Shown: piece by piece, positions 35,361 through 44,293 of the stretch | Numbering within the stretch: position 1 is the stretch's first letter | Layout: each line of letters opens with the position of its first letter | Assembly (NCBI RefSeq): GCF_000786655.1 | Contig: NZ_JROM01000016.1 | Coordinates: 186,001 to 250,000 of the forward strand | DNA length: 64,000 nucleotides | Direction of reading: 5' to 3' | DNA from: Kocuria marina | Lineage (GTDB): Bacteria; Actinomycetota; Actinomycetes; Actinomycetales; Micrococcaceae | Program-made: the position numbers and the translations under genes | The notes under the pieces: generated by a model | Database searches by the model: none | What the model saw: only the letters and a program-made list of their open reading frames with translations | Told to the model about the DNA's origin: nothing

Positions 35361-36146
35361 ATGACCACTTTGAGCGCGATGCTGCCCATGGAGGCGGCGG
35401 AAGTGGTGCCCCTGGGCACGGTGTTCTGGTCCGAAGTCCTGGGCACCGCACTGTTGACCCTTCTGGGTGTCGGTGTCGTGGCCAACCACCTCCTGGGCAA
35501 GACCAAGGGCAATGCCGGCGGCTGGTTGCTCATCAACTTCGGGTGGGGTCTCGCCGTGTTCGCCGGCGTGTACGTCGCCTGGCAATCGGGCGCCCACCTG
35601 AACCCCGCCGTGACGGTCGGCATCTGGGCCTCCGGCGCCGATGTCTACGCGCCGGGGGTGGCCATCACCGCCGCGTCGACATTGGTCTACCTGGCCGCCG
35701 AGTTCCTGGGCGCCTTCCTGGGTGCCGTGGTCTGCTGGATCGCGTACAAGCAGCACTACGACGAGCCGCTGGACCCGGCCGCCAAGCTGGGCACGTTCTC
35801 CACCGGACCGGAGATCCGCTCCGCGGGGTGGAACGTGCTGACCGAGGTGATCGCCACGTTCGTCCTGGTGTTCGTCATCCTCATGTTCGGCGGGACCCCC
35901 TCCGGCCTGGGCCCCCTGGCCGTGGCGCTGCTCGTGGTCGGGATCGGTGCGAGCCTCGGCGGCCCCACCGGCTACGCCATCAACCCCGCGCGTGACCTGG
36001 GCCCTCGCGTCGCCCACGCGATCCTCCCGATCCGAGGTAAGGGTGGCAGCGACTGGGGCTACGCGTGGGTCCCGATCGTGGGTCCCATCCTCGGCGCGCT
36101 GCTCGCCGGCGGTGTCTTCCAGTTGTTCCCGGGCGCGGCTTTCTGA
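35361..36146 (+). CDS. glpF: Glycerol uptake facilitator GlpF (aquaporin family)
   Basis: This 261-residue six-span MIP channel passes glycerol across the membrane. Both pore half-helix boxes are present: GAHLNPAVT (~75) and GYAINPARDLGPR (~208), the latter with the Asp after NPAR that marks glycerol facilitators over water channels. ATG 35361 has AAGGAG 7 nt upstream; an upstream in-frame ATG lacks one. glpK follows after 54 bp, so imported glycerol is trapped at once by phosphorylation. Confidence 0.95.
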   Translation: MTTLSAMLPMEAAEVVPLGTVFWSEVLGTALLTLLGVGVVANHLLGKTKGNAGGWLLINFGWGLAVFAGVYVAWQSGAHLNPAVTVGIWASGADVYAPGVAITAASTLVYLAAEFLGAFLGAVVCWIAYKQHYDEPLDPAAKLGTFSTGPEIRSAGWNVLTEVIATFVLVFVILMFGGTPSGLGPLAVALLVVGIGASLGGPTGYAINPARDLGPRVAHAILPIRGKGGSDWGYAWVPIVGPILGALLAGGVFQLFPGAAF

Positions 36147-36200
36147 TCCCCTGAACGCACCACCATCGATTTCCGCCCCTCGACCCAAGGAGTGAGCACC

Positions 36201-37772
36201 ATGAGCACATCAAACACCACCAAGACCGCCCGAGGTACCAGGACCACAGGTTCTGGTGATCCCCAGTACGTGATGGCCATCGATCAGGGCACCACGAGCA
36301 CCCGCGCCATTGTCTTCGACCATTCCGGCACCATCATGGGTGTGGGCCAGTACGAGCACCAGCAGATCTTCCCGCGCGCCGGCTGGGTCGAACACGATGC
36401 ACAGGAGATCTGGCGCAACACCCGCCGTTGCGTCGCGGACGCCCTCGCGGAGACGGAGCTGACCAAGGACGATCTCGCCGCGGTGGGCATCACCAACCAG
36501 CGCGAGACCACCGTGGTGTGGGACAAGAACACGGGCGAGCCCGTGTACAACGCCATCGTGTGGCAGGACACCCGCACGCAGGAGATCGTGGACGAACTCG
36601 CCAAGGACGGCGGGGAGGAACGCTTCCGCGAGCTCACGGGTCTGCCCCTGGCCAGCTACTTCGCCGGCCCCAAGGTCAAGTGGATCCTGGACAACGTGGA
36701 CGGCGCCCGTGAGCGCGCCGAGGCCGGGGACCTGCTCTTCGGTACCACCGACAGCTGGCTCGTGTGGAACATGACCGGCGGCTCCGAGGACGGGGTGCAC
36801 GTCACGGACGTAACGAACGCGTCCCGGACCCTGCTCATGAACATCGACACCCTCGAATGGAACGAGGAGTTGTGCGAGACCGTGGGCGTGCCCATGTCCA
36901 TGCTCCCGGAGATCCGGTGCAGCAGCGAGGTCTACGGCAAGGGCCGCGCCCGCGGGTTCCTCAAGCAGGTCCCGATCGCTGGCATCCTGGGTGACCAGCA
37001 GGCGGCCATGTTCGGCCAGACGTGTTTCGAACCCGGCATGGGCAAGAACACCTACGGCACCGGCAGTTTCCTGCTCATGAACGTGGGGGAGACCCCGGTG
37101 CGTTCCGAGCACGGATTGATCACCACCGTGTGCTACCAGATCGAGGGCGAGAAGCCGGTCTACGCGCTGGAGGGTTCCATCGCGGTCACGGGTTCGCTCG
37201 TGCAGTGGGTGCGGGACAACCTGGGGCTGATCCAGGACGCCAAGGAGATCGAGCCGCTCGCGCGCGCGGTCGAGGACAACGGCGGGGCGTACTTCGTCCC
37301 CGCGTTCTCGGGTCTGTTCGCACCGCACTGGCGTCCGGACGCCCGCGGCGCCCTGGTGGGGCTCACGCGTTACGTGCGCAAGGAGCACATCGCCCGTGCC
37401 GTGCTCGAGGCCACCGCGTATCAGTCCCGTGAGGTGGTCGAGGCCATGAACAAGGACTCCAAGCAGGACCTCACGGAACTGCGCGTGGACGGTGGCATGA
37501 CGGCCAACGAGCTGCTCATGCAGTTCCAGGCGGATCAGCTGGGTGTGCCCGTGATCCGGCCGAAGATCACTGAGACCACGGCCCTGGGTGCGGCGTACGC
37601 GGCCGGTCTCGCCGTGGGCTTCTGGGCGGACCTCGAGGAGATCTCCCGCAACTGGGCCGAGGAGAAGCGCTGGGACCCCCAGGGGGACCGTGAGCAGCAG
37701 GAGAAGCTGTTCCGCAACTGGGGCAAGGCCGTGACCAAGTCGCTCGACTGGGTGAACGAGGACGTGGACTGA
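36201..37772 (+). CDS. glpK: Glycerol kinase GlpK
   Basis: GlpK (523 residues) phosphorylates glycerol with ATP to sn-glycerol-3-phosphate. FGGY-kinase motifs are visible: the phosphate-1 motif [13 protein letters not shown] (~residue 31), [15 protein letters not shown], the phosphate-2 region [25 protein letters not shown] and the C-terminal [19 protein letters not shown] 36201 has AAGGAG 8 nt upstream. A ~25-residue Ser/Thr-rich N-terminus precedes the core. It is the last glp gene; the rpsD promoter overlaps the sequence just after its stop. Confidence 0.98.
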   Translation: MSTSNTTKTARGTRTTGSGDPQYVMAIDQGTTSTRAIVFDHSGTIMGVGQYEHQQIFPRAGWVEHDAQEIWRNTRRCVADALAETELTKDDLAAVGITNQRETTVVWDKNTGEPVYNAIVWQDTRTQEIVDELAKDGGEERFRELTGLPLASYFAGPKVKWILDNVDGARERAEAGDLLFGTTDSWLVWNMTGGSEDGVHVTDVTNASRTLLMNIDTLEWNEELCETVGVPMSMLPEIRCSSEVYGKGRARGFLKQVPIAGILGDQQAAMFGQTCFEPGMGKNTYGTGSFLLMNVGETPVRSEHGLITTVCYQIEGEKPVYALEGSIAVTGSLVQWVRDNLGLIQDAKEIEPLARAVEDNGGAYFVPAFSGLFAPHWRPDARGALVGLTRYVRKEHIARAVLEATAYQSREVVEAMNKDSKQDLTELRVDGGMTANELLMQFQADQLGVPVIRPKITETTALGAAYAAGLAVGFWADLEEISRNWAEEKRWDPQGDREQQEKLFRNWGKAVTKSLDWVNEDVD

Positions 37773-37779
37773 ATCGGCT

Positions 37780-37994
37780 ATAGTGGACGGTTGGCTGGCA
37801 CGTCTCGTCGGCGCACTCCCGGGACCCGTGGCACCCTCACGATCCCGCGCGTGCCCGGCGGACGCTAGGTCCGTCGGATTGCGGCTGATCCGCACCTCTC
37901 CCGTGGGAACCGATTCCCGCGCCGGAGGCCAGTACCACCCAGAACGGAACGCGGGTCCATCCCGTACGCCGTCGAACCGCATGAAAGGCAAGTT
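37780..37994 (+). promoter_or_regulatory. rpsD promoter (TATAGT) and long 5' leader
   Basis: TATAGT (37780-37785) lies 8 nt after the glpK stop and is the most consensus-like -10 in the window. Transcription from ~37792 gives a ~200-nt untranslated leader before rpsD with several inverted repeats, for example TGCGG/CCGCA at 37879-37893. Such a leader could hold an autogenous S4-binding site, but no known S4 motif is recognised. Confidence 0.5.
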
Positions 37995-38636
37995 GTGTCC
38001 AACAGCTCCAACAGTGTTCGTGTGCGCCGTCAGGTGCGCAAGTCCCGTGCCCTCGGCATCCCGCTGACGCCGAAGGCCGAGAAGTACTTCGAGCGCCGCC
38101 CGTACGCTCCCGGTGAGCACGGCCGTGCCCGCCGCAAGCAGGATTCCGACTACAAGGTCCGGCTGATGGAGAAGCAGCGGCTGCGCGCGCAGTACAACAT
38201 CCGCGAGAAGCAGATGCACCGCGCCTACGTCGAGGCCAAGCGTGTCGAGGGTCAGACCGGTGAGAACCTCATCGCCTTGCTCGAGACCCGTCTCGACGCC
38301 CTTGTCCTGCGTGCCGGCTTCGTCCGCACGATGGCCGCCGCCCGCCAGGCCGTGGTGCACCGCCACATCATGGTGGACGGTCAGCGCGTGGACCGCCCCT
38401 CGTACCGCGTGCGCCCGGGCCAGACGGTCCACGTGCACCCGCGTTCCGAGAAGATGGTCCCGTTCCAGATCGCCGCGACCGGCGCCAACCAGGATGTCCT
38501 CCCGGACACCCCGGCCTACCTGGACGTCACGATCGACCGTCTGCAGGCCAAGCTCACGCGCAAGCCGCAGCGTTCCGAGGTCCCCGTGACCTGCGAGGAA
38601 CAGCTCGTGGTGGAGTACTACGCACGGATGGTCTGA
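37995..38636 (+). CDS. rpsD: 30S ribosomal protein S4 (zinc-independent form)
   Basis: S4 (213 residues) binds 16S rRNA early in small-subunit assembly. The N-terminal domain has IPLTPKAEKYFERRPYAPGEHG and YNIREKQMHRAYVEA. The S4 RNA-binding domain has LETRLDALVLRAGFVRTMAAARQ and HRHIMVDGQRVDRPSYRVRPG. No cysteine occurs in the N-terminal domain, so this is the C-minus form without a zinc site. The start is GTG 37995, with an AAAGGCAAG-type Shine-Dalgarno sequence. It is monocistronic, between its own promoter and a strong terminator. Confidence 0.98.
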   Translation: MSNSSNSVRVRRQVRKSRALGIPLTPKAEKYFERRPYAPGEHGRARRKQDSDYKVRLMEKQRLRAQYNIREKQMHRAYVEAKRVEGQTGENLIALLETRLDALVLRAGFVRTMAAARQAVVHRHIMVDGQRVDRPSYRVRPGQTVHVHPRSEKMVPFQIAATGANQDVLPDTPAYLDVTIDRLQAKLTRKPQRSEVPVTCEEQLVVEYYARMV

Positions 38637-38674
38637 TCCTCCGTGCCCTCCGTCGCCCGTGTCACGGGTGACGG

Positions 38675-38711
38675 GCGAACAGCCCGCGGCCCTCGGCTGC
38701 GGGCTGTTCGC
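38675..38711 (+). terminator. Terminator hairpin after rpsD
   Basis: A 13-bp perfect stem (GCGAACAGCCCGC / GCGGGCTGTTCGC, 38675-38687 with 38699-38711), extended inward by a G-U and two G-C pairs, 38 bp after the rpsD stop. The following TAGAGT (38786-38791) is a -10 candidate for the next operon. Confidence 0.8.
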
Positions 38712-38860
38712 GTCCCGGGGACGACGGCGCACGGGCACACCGGGCCCGGTGGCGCCGGATTCCCCGTTGCACCCGGGTTCTTGGGTAGAGTTGCGCTTCG
38801 GTCGGTCTTGCGCGCGGGTCCGACCCTGATCTCGAAGTAGGAACGGAGTTGTGGTCGCCC

Positions 38861-39340
38861 ATGGACGGTGGGGATATCGCCGGATTGCTCGCGGCATTGG
38901 TCTTCGCGGTGCTCGTGGGGTTGCTCGCGGTGCCCATCATCAAGCTAGGTCGTGTCTTCGATGAGTTGCGCCTGAGCATCCGCTCCATCAACGACGGCAC
39001 CGCCCCGCTGATCGACGAGGTCACGCGTACCGTGGCCACCACCAACACCCAGCTCGAGAAGGTGGACGGGATCACGTCCAACGTCTCGGACGCCTCCGCG
39101 AACGTCTCCGCGCTGTCCTCGCTCGTGGCCTCCACGGTGGGGCAGCCGCTGATCAAGGTCGCGTCCTTCTCCCACGGGCTGCGCCGCGCGTTCAGCCCCC
39201 AGGCCGGTGCCCAGACCCGGCCCGGCCCCCATACCGAGCCCGGTGCCGCGCCCGGTGGCGCGGCGACCGGCACGACCACCGGGTCCACGGACCCGCACGC
39301 TGCAGGCCGCGCGACCGGGCCCTCGGACACCAGGAGCTGA
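38861..39340 (+). CDS. DUF948 membrane protein
   Basis: This 159-residue protein has one N-terminal membrane span (IAGLLAALVFAVLVGLLAV) followed by the DUF948 helical segment with heptad character (LRLSIRSINDGTAPLIDEV, TNTQLEKVDGITSNV). A Pro/Gly/Thr-rich tail is added. The function of the family is unknown. ATG 38861 has GGAG about 12 nt upstream; the in-frame TTG 38849 overlaps that site. It sits between rpsD and alaS with the next small gene, a conserved order in Micrococcaceae. Confidence 0.85.
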   Translation: MDGGDIAGLLAALVFAVLVGLLAVPIIKLGRVFDELRLSIRSINDGTAPLIDEVTRTVATTNTQLEKVDGITSNVSDASANVSALSSLVASTVGQPLIKVASFSHGLRRAFSPQAGAQTRPGPHTEPGAAPGGAATGTTTGSTDPHAAGRATGPSDTRS

Positions 39341-39342
39341 GC

Positions 39343-39801
39343 ATGGGTTTGTGGTCCAAACTCGCACTGCTCGCCGCGGGTGCCGTGGTGGGCGGAGCGG
39401 CCACGCGCGTGGCCTCCGACCCCGCCGCACGCGAGGCGATCGGGCGGCAGGTGCAGAGCGGCACCCAGGGTGCGGTGGCCCGCCACGGCTCCGCGGGCGC
39501 CGTCGAACGCCGCGCGAGCGGGAGCGCCGTGGAGCTCTTCCGCACCGCCGCGCGGCGGTTCCAGGACTTCGCCGCCCGGGTGCGCGCGGGGATGAACGAA
39601 CGCGAGGCCGAGCTGCACGAGAAGTTCGGCGTGCGCACGCCCGTGGACCACACCGCGAACCACCCGGACGCCCCGCACCACGCCGCACCACCGCCGGATG
39701 CCCCGTGGCGGGCGGACACCGCCCACGAACCGGGCCCCGCACCGGGCGACCCCCGGGGTCGGATCATCACACACGTCCCATCGGAAGGGAATGACCGGTA
39801 A
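39343..39801 (+). CDS. Small conserved membrane-anchored protein (DUF6167-like)
   Basis: This 152-residue protein has a short hydrophobic N-terminus (LWSKLALLAAGAVVGGAAT) and an amphipathic basic middle (VELFRTAARRFQDFAARVRAGMNEREAELHEKFG). The C-terminal tail is His/Pro/Ala-rich. It resembles the small hypothetical proteins found before alaS in related actinobacteria; function unknown. It begins 2 nt after the DUF948 stop, and its stop shares one base with the alaS start, so the three genes form one operon. Confidence 0.8.
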   Translation: MGLWSKLALLAAGAVVGGAATRVASDPAAREAIGRQVQSGTQGAVARHGSAGAVERRASGSAVELFRTAARRFQDFAARVRAGMNEREAELHEKFGVRTPVDHTANHPDAPHHAAPPPDAPWRADTAHEPGPAPGDPRGRIITHVPSEGNDR

Positions 39802-42488
39802 TGCTCTCCCATGAGATCACGCAGCGCTGGCTGAGCTACTTCGAGGGCAAGGGCCACCAGGTGGTGCCCTCGGCCTCGCTGGTGTCGCAGCAGCCCGGAG
39901 CCATGTTCACCATTGCCGGTATGGTCCCGTTCATCCCGTACTTCCTGGGCCAAGAGACGCCCCCGTACTCGCGGGCCACCTCGGTGCAGAAGTGTATCCG
40001 CACCCTCGACATCGACGAGGTCGGCAAGACCGCCCGGCACGGCACGTTCTTCCAGATGGCCGGGAACTTCTCCTTCGGTGACTACTTCAAGTCCGGCGCG
40101 ATCCCCATGGCGTGGGAGCTGCTGACCTCCTCGCTCGAGGACGGCGGCTTCGGGCTGGACCCGGAGCGGTTGTGGGTCACCGTGTACGAGGGGGACCAGG
40201 AGTCTTACGACCTGTGGCACGACACCGTGGGGTTGCCCGCCGAGCGGATCCAGCGCATGGGCCGGGACGAGAACTACTGGGACACCGGCCAGCCGGGCCC
40301 CGCGGGTCCCGACTCCGAGATCTTCTACGACCGCGGCCCGCGCTACGGCCAGGACGGCGGTCCGGCCGTGGACGACGAGCGGTTCATCGAGATCTGGAAC
40401 CTCGTGTTCATGCAGTACCAGCGTGGCGAGGGCAACGGCAAGGACTACGAGATCCTGGGGGACCTGCCCCAGAAGAACATCGACACCGGTCTCGGCGTGG
40501 AGCGTCTGGCCATGCTGCTGCAGGGCGTGGAGAACTTCTACGAGACGGACCAGGTCCGCCCCGTGCTCGACGCCGCCGCCGAACTGTCCGGTCGCGCCTA
40601 CCGCGGCGCGGAGAAGCCGGGGGAGCAGGGCTACGAGGACGACGTCCGCATGCGCGTCGTCGCCGACCACGTGCGCTCCTCGCTCATGCTGATCGCGGAC
40701 GGTGTCACGCCGGGCAACGAGGCCCGCGGGTACATCCTGCGCCGCTTGTTGCGCCGCGCGGTGCGCGCGATGCGCCTGCTCGGGGTGACGGACCCTTGCC
40801 TGCCCGTGCTGCTGCCGCGCTCTCGCGACGCGATGAAGGGCGTCTACCCCGTGGTCGCGGATGACTTCGAACGGATCTCCAAGATCGCGTATGCCGAGGA
40901 ACGCGCGTTCCTCAAGACCATCGAGTCGGGCACCACCCGCCTCGAGCACGCCGTGGAGCTCGCCAAGGGCGAGAAGCGCGCCCTGAGCGGCGCGGACGCG
41001 TTCGCGCTGCACGACACGTTCGGTTTCCCCATCGACCTGACCCTGGAGATGGCCGGTGAGGCGGGCGTGGCCGTGGACGAGCGGGCCTTCCGTGAGCTCA
41101 TGGCCGAGCAGCGTGAGCGGGCCCAGCAGGACGCGCGCGCCAAGAAGGGCGCCATGGCGGACCTGTCCGAACTGCGCCGCCTGTTGGACGACCACGGCAG
41201 CCGGTTCACGGGCTACACCGAGCTCGTGACCCCCACGACCGTGCGCGCGATCCTCGCCGACGGCGTCCCGGTGCCCGCGGCGAGCGAGGGCGCGCGCGTG
41301 GAGGTCGTGCTCGAGGCTACGCCGTTCTACGCCGAGTCCGGTGGCCAGGCCGCCGACACCGGCGTGATCGACTCCGCGGACGGGCTGCGCCTGATCGTGG
41401 AGGACGTCCAGCAACCCGTCAAGGGACTGTCCGTGCACCGGGTCACCGTGGCCGCGGGCCAGGTCGTCACGGGTGACGAGGTCACCGCGCGCGTGGACTC
41501 GCGGCGCCGTCACGACGGCGAGGCCGCCCACTCGGGCACGCACGTGATCCACGCGGCGCTGCACGACGTGTTGGGTCCCGACGCCGTCCAGCGCGGGTCG
41601 TTCAACAAGGAGGGTTACCTGCGCTTCGACTTCTCCCACGGGGAGGCCCTCACGCCGTCCCAGGTGCAGGAGATCGAACAGATCGCCAACACCGCGATCC
41701 GGGACGACTTCGAGGTCGTGACCCGCGAGATGCCGCTCGCCGAGGCCAAAAAGCTCGGGGCGATGTCCCTGTTCGGTGAGAAGTACGGGGACGAGGTGCG
41801 CGTGGTCGAGATGAACGGCCCGTGGTCACGTGAACTGTGCGGTGGCACGCACGTGGGCTCCACGTCCCAGCTCGGCTCGCTGTCCCTGGTCTCGGAGCAG
41901 TCCGTGGGCTCGGGCAACCGCCGTGTGGAGGCGCTCGTGGGGTTGAATTCGTTCAACCACCTGGCCGCCGAGCGCACCCTGGTCAACCAGCTCACGGGCA
42001 TGCTCAAGGTCCAGTCCAGCGCCGAACTGCCCGAGCGCCTCGCCGCGACGCTCGAGAAGCTCAAGGAGACCGAGCGCCAGCTCGCGGGGCTGCGCCAGCA
42101 GCAGCTGCAGGCGCAGGCCGGCCAGCTCGCGCAGGACGCGCAGACCGTGGGCTCCGTGCGCGCCGTCCTGCACGACGCCGGTGAGATCGCCTCGGCGGAC
42201 GCCCTGCGCACCCTCGCGCTCGACCTGCGCGCCCGTCTGGGATCCGACGCCGCCGTAGCCGCGGTGACCGGTGTCGCGAACGGGCGCCCGCTCGTCGTCG
42301 TCGCCGTCAACGACGCCGCTCGCGACGCCGGCCTGGCCGCGGGCCAGCTCGTGCGCACCGCAGCGACCGCGCTCGGTGGTGGCGGGGGCGGAAAGCCGGA
42401 CGTGGCCCAGGGCGGCGGTTCCGACCCGGCCCGCATCCCCGATGCGCTGGCCGGGATCCGCGAGCAGATCCTGGCCACGGCGGGCTGA
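39801..42488 (+). CDS. alaS: Alanyl-tRNA synthetase
   Basis: AlaRS (895 residues) has the class II catalytic domain, starting EITQRWLSYFEGKGHQVVPSASLV, with motif 2 near KCIRTLDIDEVGKTARHGTFF. A tRNA-recognition helical domain follows. The editing domain has the zinc-binding HSGTHVIHAALH and the CGGTHVGSTSQLG motifs, and a C-terminal coiled-coil/DHHA1 domain ends the protein. The start overlaps the previous stop by one base. ruvX follows with a 1-bp overlap, the typical alaS-ruvX-mltG order. Confidence 0.98.
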   Translation: MLSHEITQRWLSYFEGKGHQVVPSASLVSQQPGAMFTIAGMVPFIPYFLGQETPPYSRATSVQKCIRTLDIDEVGKTARHGTFFQMAGNFSFGDYFKSGAIPMAWELLTSSLEDGGFGLDPERLWVTVYEGDQESYDLWHDTVGLPAERIQRMGRDENYWDTGQPGPAGPDSEIFYDRGPRYGQDGGPAVDDERFIEIWNLVFMQYQRGEGNGKDYEILGDLPQKNIDTGLGVERLAMLLQGVENFYETDQVRPVLDAAAELSGRAYRGAEKPGEQGYEDDVRMRVVADHVRSSLMLIADGVTPGNEARGYILRRLLRRAVRAMRLLGVTDPCLPVLLPRSRDAMKGVYPVVADDFERISKIAYAEERAFLKTIESGTTRLEHAVELAKGEKRALSGADAFALHDTFGFPIDLTLEMAGEAGVAVDERAFRELMAEQRERAQQDARAKKGAMADLSELRRLLDDHGSRFTGYTELVTPTTVRAILADGVPVPAASEGARVEVVLEATPFYAESGGQAADTGVIDSADGLRLIVEDVQQPVKGLSVHRVTVAAGQVVTGDEVTARVDSRRRHDGEAAHSGTHVIHAALHDVLGPDAVQRGSFNKEGYLRFDFSHGEALTPSQVQEIEQIANTAIRDDFEVVTREMPLAEAKKLGAMSLFGEKYGDEVRVVEMNGPWSRELCGGTHVGSTSQLGSLSLVSEQSVGSGNRRVEALVGLNSFNHLAAERTLVNQLTGMLKVQSSAELPERLAATLEKLKETERQLAGLRQQQLQAQAGQLAQDAQTVGSVRAVLHDAGEIASADALRTLALDLRARLGSDAAVAAVTGVANGRPLVVVAVNDAARDAGLAAGQLVRTAATALGGGGGGKPDVAQGGGSDPARIPDALAGIREQILATAG

Positions 42489-42991
42489 TGCCGCAACCCT
42501 TCGCACGCGGTGTGCGCATGGGCGTGGACGTGGGGACGGTCAGGGTGGGTATCGCCCTGACCGACCCCGACGCCGTGCTCGCGACCCCGCACGACACCCT
42601 CGGGCGGGACAGCAACCCCCGTAAGGCCTTCGATGTGAAGATCATCACCCGGTTGTGCGAGGAACGGGACGTGGTGACCGTCTACGTGGGGCTGCCGCGC
42701 AGCCTCGACGGCGGTGAGAATGCCTCGACGCGGATGGCTCGTGATTACGCCGCCTCCCTGGTTCGTCGGTTAGGCTCACGGGGGTGCACCACAGCGGTGC
42801 GCCTGGTGGACGAGCGGTTGTCCACGGTGAGCGCGCACCGGTCGCTGTCGGACTCGGGTGTGTCACGACGTCATCACATGGACAGGGTCGATCAGGCCGC
42901 CGCGGTGACGTTCCTGCAGACGGCGGTGGACCAGGGGCGGCGGACCGGTACGGAACCGGGCGAACCCGTCCCGGACCGGGCTGCTGATTAG
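42488..42991 (+). CDS. ruvX: Putative pre-16S rRNA nuclease / Holliday junction resolvase YqgF (RuvX)
   Basis: This 167-residue RNase H-fold protein begins MGVDVGTVRVGIALTDP after a short lead, and has VYVGLPRSLDGGENAS, VDERLSTVSAHRSL and DRVDQAAAVTFLQ. These place the catalytic acidic residues of the YqgF family. Members mature the 5' end of 16S rRNA in E. coli and resolve junctions in mycobacteria. It overlaps alaS by 1 bp, and its stop codon forms part of the putative mltG -10. Confidence 0.95.
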   Translation: MPQPFARGVRMGVDVGTVRVGIALTDPDAVLATPHDTLGRDSNPRKAFDVKIITRLCEERDVVTVYVGLPRSLDGGENASTRMARDYAASLVRRLGSRGCTTAVRLVDERLSTVSAHRSLSDSGVSRRHHMDRVDQAAAVTFLQTAVDQGRRTGTEPGEPVPDRAAD

Positions 42992-42994
42992 AGT
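42989..42994 (+). promoter_or_regulatory. Candidate mltG -10 (TAGAGT)
   Basis: TAGAGT begins with the ruvX stop codon TAG. Initiation near 43001 could either give a ~83-nt leader for the GTG at 43084 or allow near-leaderless translation from the in-frame GTG at 43000. There is no good -35. Confidence 0.35.
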
Positions 42995-43054
42995 TGACCG
43001 TGCGGGCGGTGATCCTGGCCCGCAGCACCCCACACGTGCACCATGAACGGCGGA

Positions 43055-43088
43055 CGGAGAGAATTCGTGAGCGGAGAGAATTCGTGAG
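43055..43088 (+). repeat. 17-bp perfect tandem duplication over the mltG translation start
   Basis: CGGAGAGAATTCGTGAG occurs twice in direct succession (43055-43071 and 43072-43088). Each copy carries a GGAGAG Shine-Dalgarno-like element and a GTG. The first GTG (43067) opens a six-codon frame (MSGENS) that stops at 43085-43087, overlapping the second GTG (43084) as GTGA. Confidence 0.85.
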
Positions 43089-44283
43089 CAGAGAGCCGCG
43101 GGAGACCGGCACCGGTGACGGACAGGGCCACCGGTCCGACGGTGACGTGCTGACCTCTTCGAACGACGCGGGGGAATCCCGCCTGGCGGGGGCCTTCGAA
43201 CACCACGACGTGACCCCGGAACAGCGGCAGCGCCGCAAGGTCCGTTCGCGCGCGTCCCTGGCCACGGCGATCGCGCTGTTCATCGCGGCTCTGGTCGTGG
43301 TCGTGGCCGTCCTGGGGTCCGCGTTCGGTCTGTTCGAACGCAAGGACTACCGCGGTTCCGGGGACCAGGACGTCACGTTCTCCGTGGCGGACGGCAGTTC
43401 CACGGGACAGATCGCCCAGGACCTGCAGGCGCAGGACATCGTGGCCAACGCCTCCCACTTCGTCTCCACGTTCCAGCAGCGCTACCCGGAGCAGTTCATC
43501 CAGCCCGGGGAGTACCAGCTCAAGACCCGTATGAGCTCCGACGCCGCCATCGACGCCCTCATGGAACGGGGGGAGGCCACCCACTACGCGGCCATCCCCA
43601 AGACCCAGCGCATGGGGGACACGTTCACGGCCCTGAGCCAGGCCACCGGGATCGACAAGTCCGAGTTCGAGAAGCTGTCCACGGACAAGGCGAAGTTCGG
43701 GATCCCGGACCGGTTCCCCAACCTCGAGGGCTGGCTGCACCCGGGGGAGTACCACTTCCCGCTCGACGCCACCGCGGAGCAGATCCTGCAGGAGATGGTG
43801 GACCGCACCAAGGACACGCTGGCCAAGAACGACGTCCCCGAGGACCGCTGGTTCGAGGTGCTCACCATCGGTTCGATCGTGGAGTTCGAGGGCACGCCCC
43901 AGGTCTACCGTTCCGTGGCCGGCGCGATCGAGAACCGGATCAACAACCCGAACGGCGAGACCAACGGGTTCATCCAGTCGGACGCCTCCGTGACCTACGG
44001 GCTCGGAACCACCACCGTGCACCTCACGGACGAGGAGAAGCGGGACAAGTCCAACCCGTACAACACGTACGCGAACCCGGGCCTGCCCGTGGGTCCCATC
44101 GGGTCCCCGAGCGACGACGCGATCGCCGCGGCGGCGCACCCCGAGGACAACGACTACTACTACTGGGTCACGGTGAACCTCGACACCGGCGAGACCAAAT
44201 TCTCCAAGACGTACGAGGAGCACCAGCGCTACGTGCAGGAGTACCAGCAGTGGTGCTCGGACAACCCCGGTAAGTGCTCCTGA
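43084..44283 (+). CDS. mltG: Endolytic murein transglycosylase MltG
   Basis: MltG (399 residues from this start) cleaves nascent glycan strands at the membrane and sets chain termination. A cytoplasmic N-terminus (~70 residues) precedes one membrane span (ATAIALFIAALVVVVAVLGSAF). A LysM-like segment (VTFSVADGSSTGQIAQDL) and the YceG catalytic domain follow, with the Glu of IGSIVEFEG and YNTYANPGLPVGPIGSP. GTG 43084 is chosen because of GGAGAG upstream; GTG 43000 would add 28 Arg/His-rich residues. aroE follows after 10 bp. Confidence 0.94.
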   Translation: MSREPRETGTGDGQGHRSDGDVLTSSNDAGESRLAGAFEHHDVTPEQRQRRKVRSRASLATAIALFIAALVVVVAVLGSAFGLFERKDYRGSGDQDVTFSVADGSSTGQIAQDLQAQDIVANASHFVSTFQQRYPEQFIQPGEYQLKTRMSSDAAIDALMERGEATHYAAIPKTQRMGDTFTALSQATGIDKSEFEKLSTDKAKFGIPDRFPNLEGWLHPGEYHFPLDATAEQILQEMVDRTKDTLAKNDVPEDRWFEVLTIGSIVEFEGTPQVYRSVAGAIENRINNPNGETNGFIQSDASVTYGLGTTTVHLTDEEKRDKSNPYNTYANPGLPVGPIGSPSDDAIAAAAHPEDNDYYYWVTVNLDTGETKFSKTYEEHQRYVQEYQQWCSDNPGKCS

Positions 44284-44293
44284 GGGGCGCGCG

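Noticed and set aside
37780-37994. Small RNA or tRNA gene in the glpK-rpsD gap
   Set aside because: No cloverleaf, TTCGA loop or CCA end can be formed; the interval is better read as the rpsD leader.
43000-43083. Leaderless MltG start at GTG 43000
   Set aside because: Possible from the -10 position but would add an Arg/His-rich, non-family N-terminus; the GTG at 43084 has a proper GGAGAG. Kept only as an alternative.
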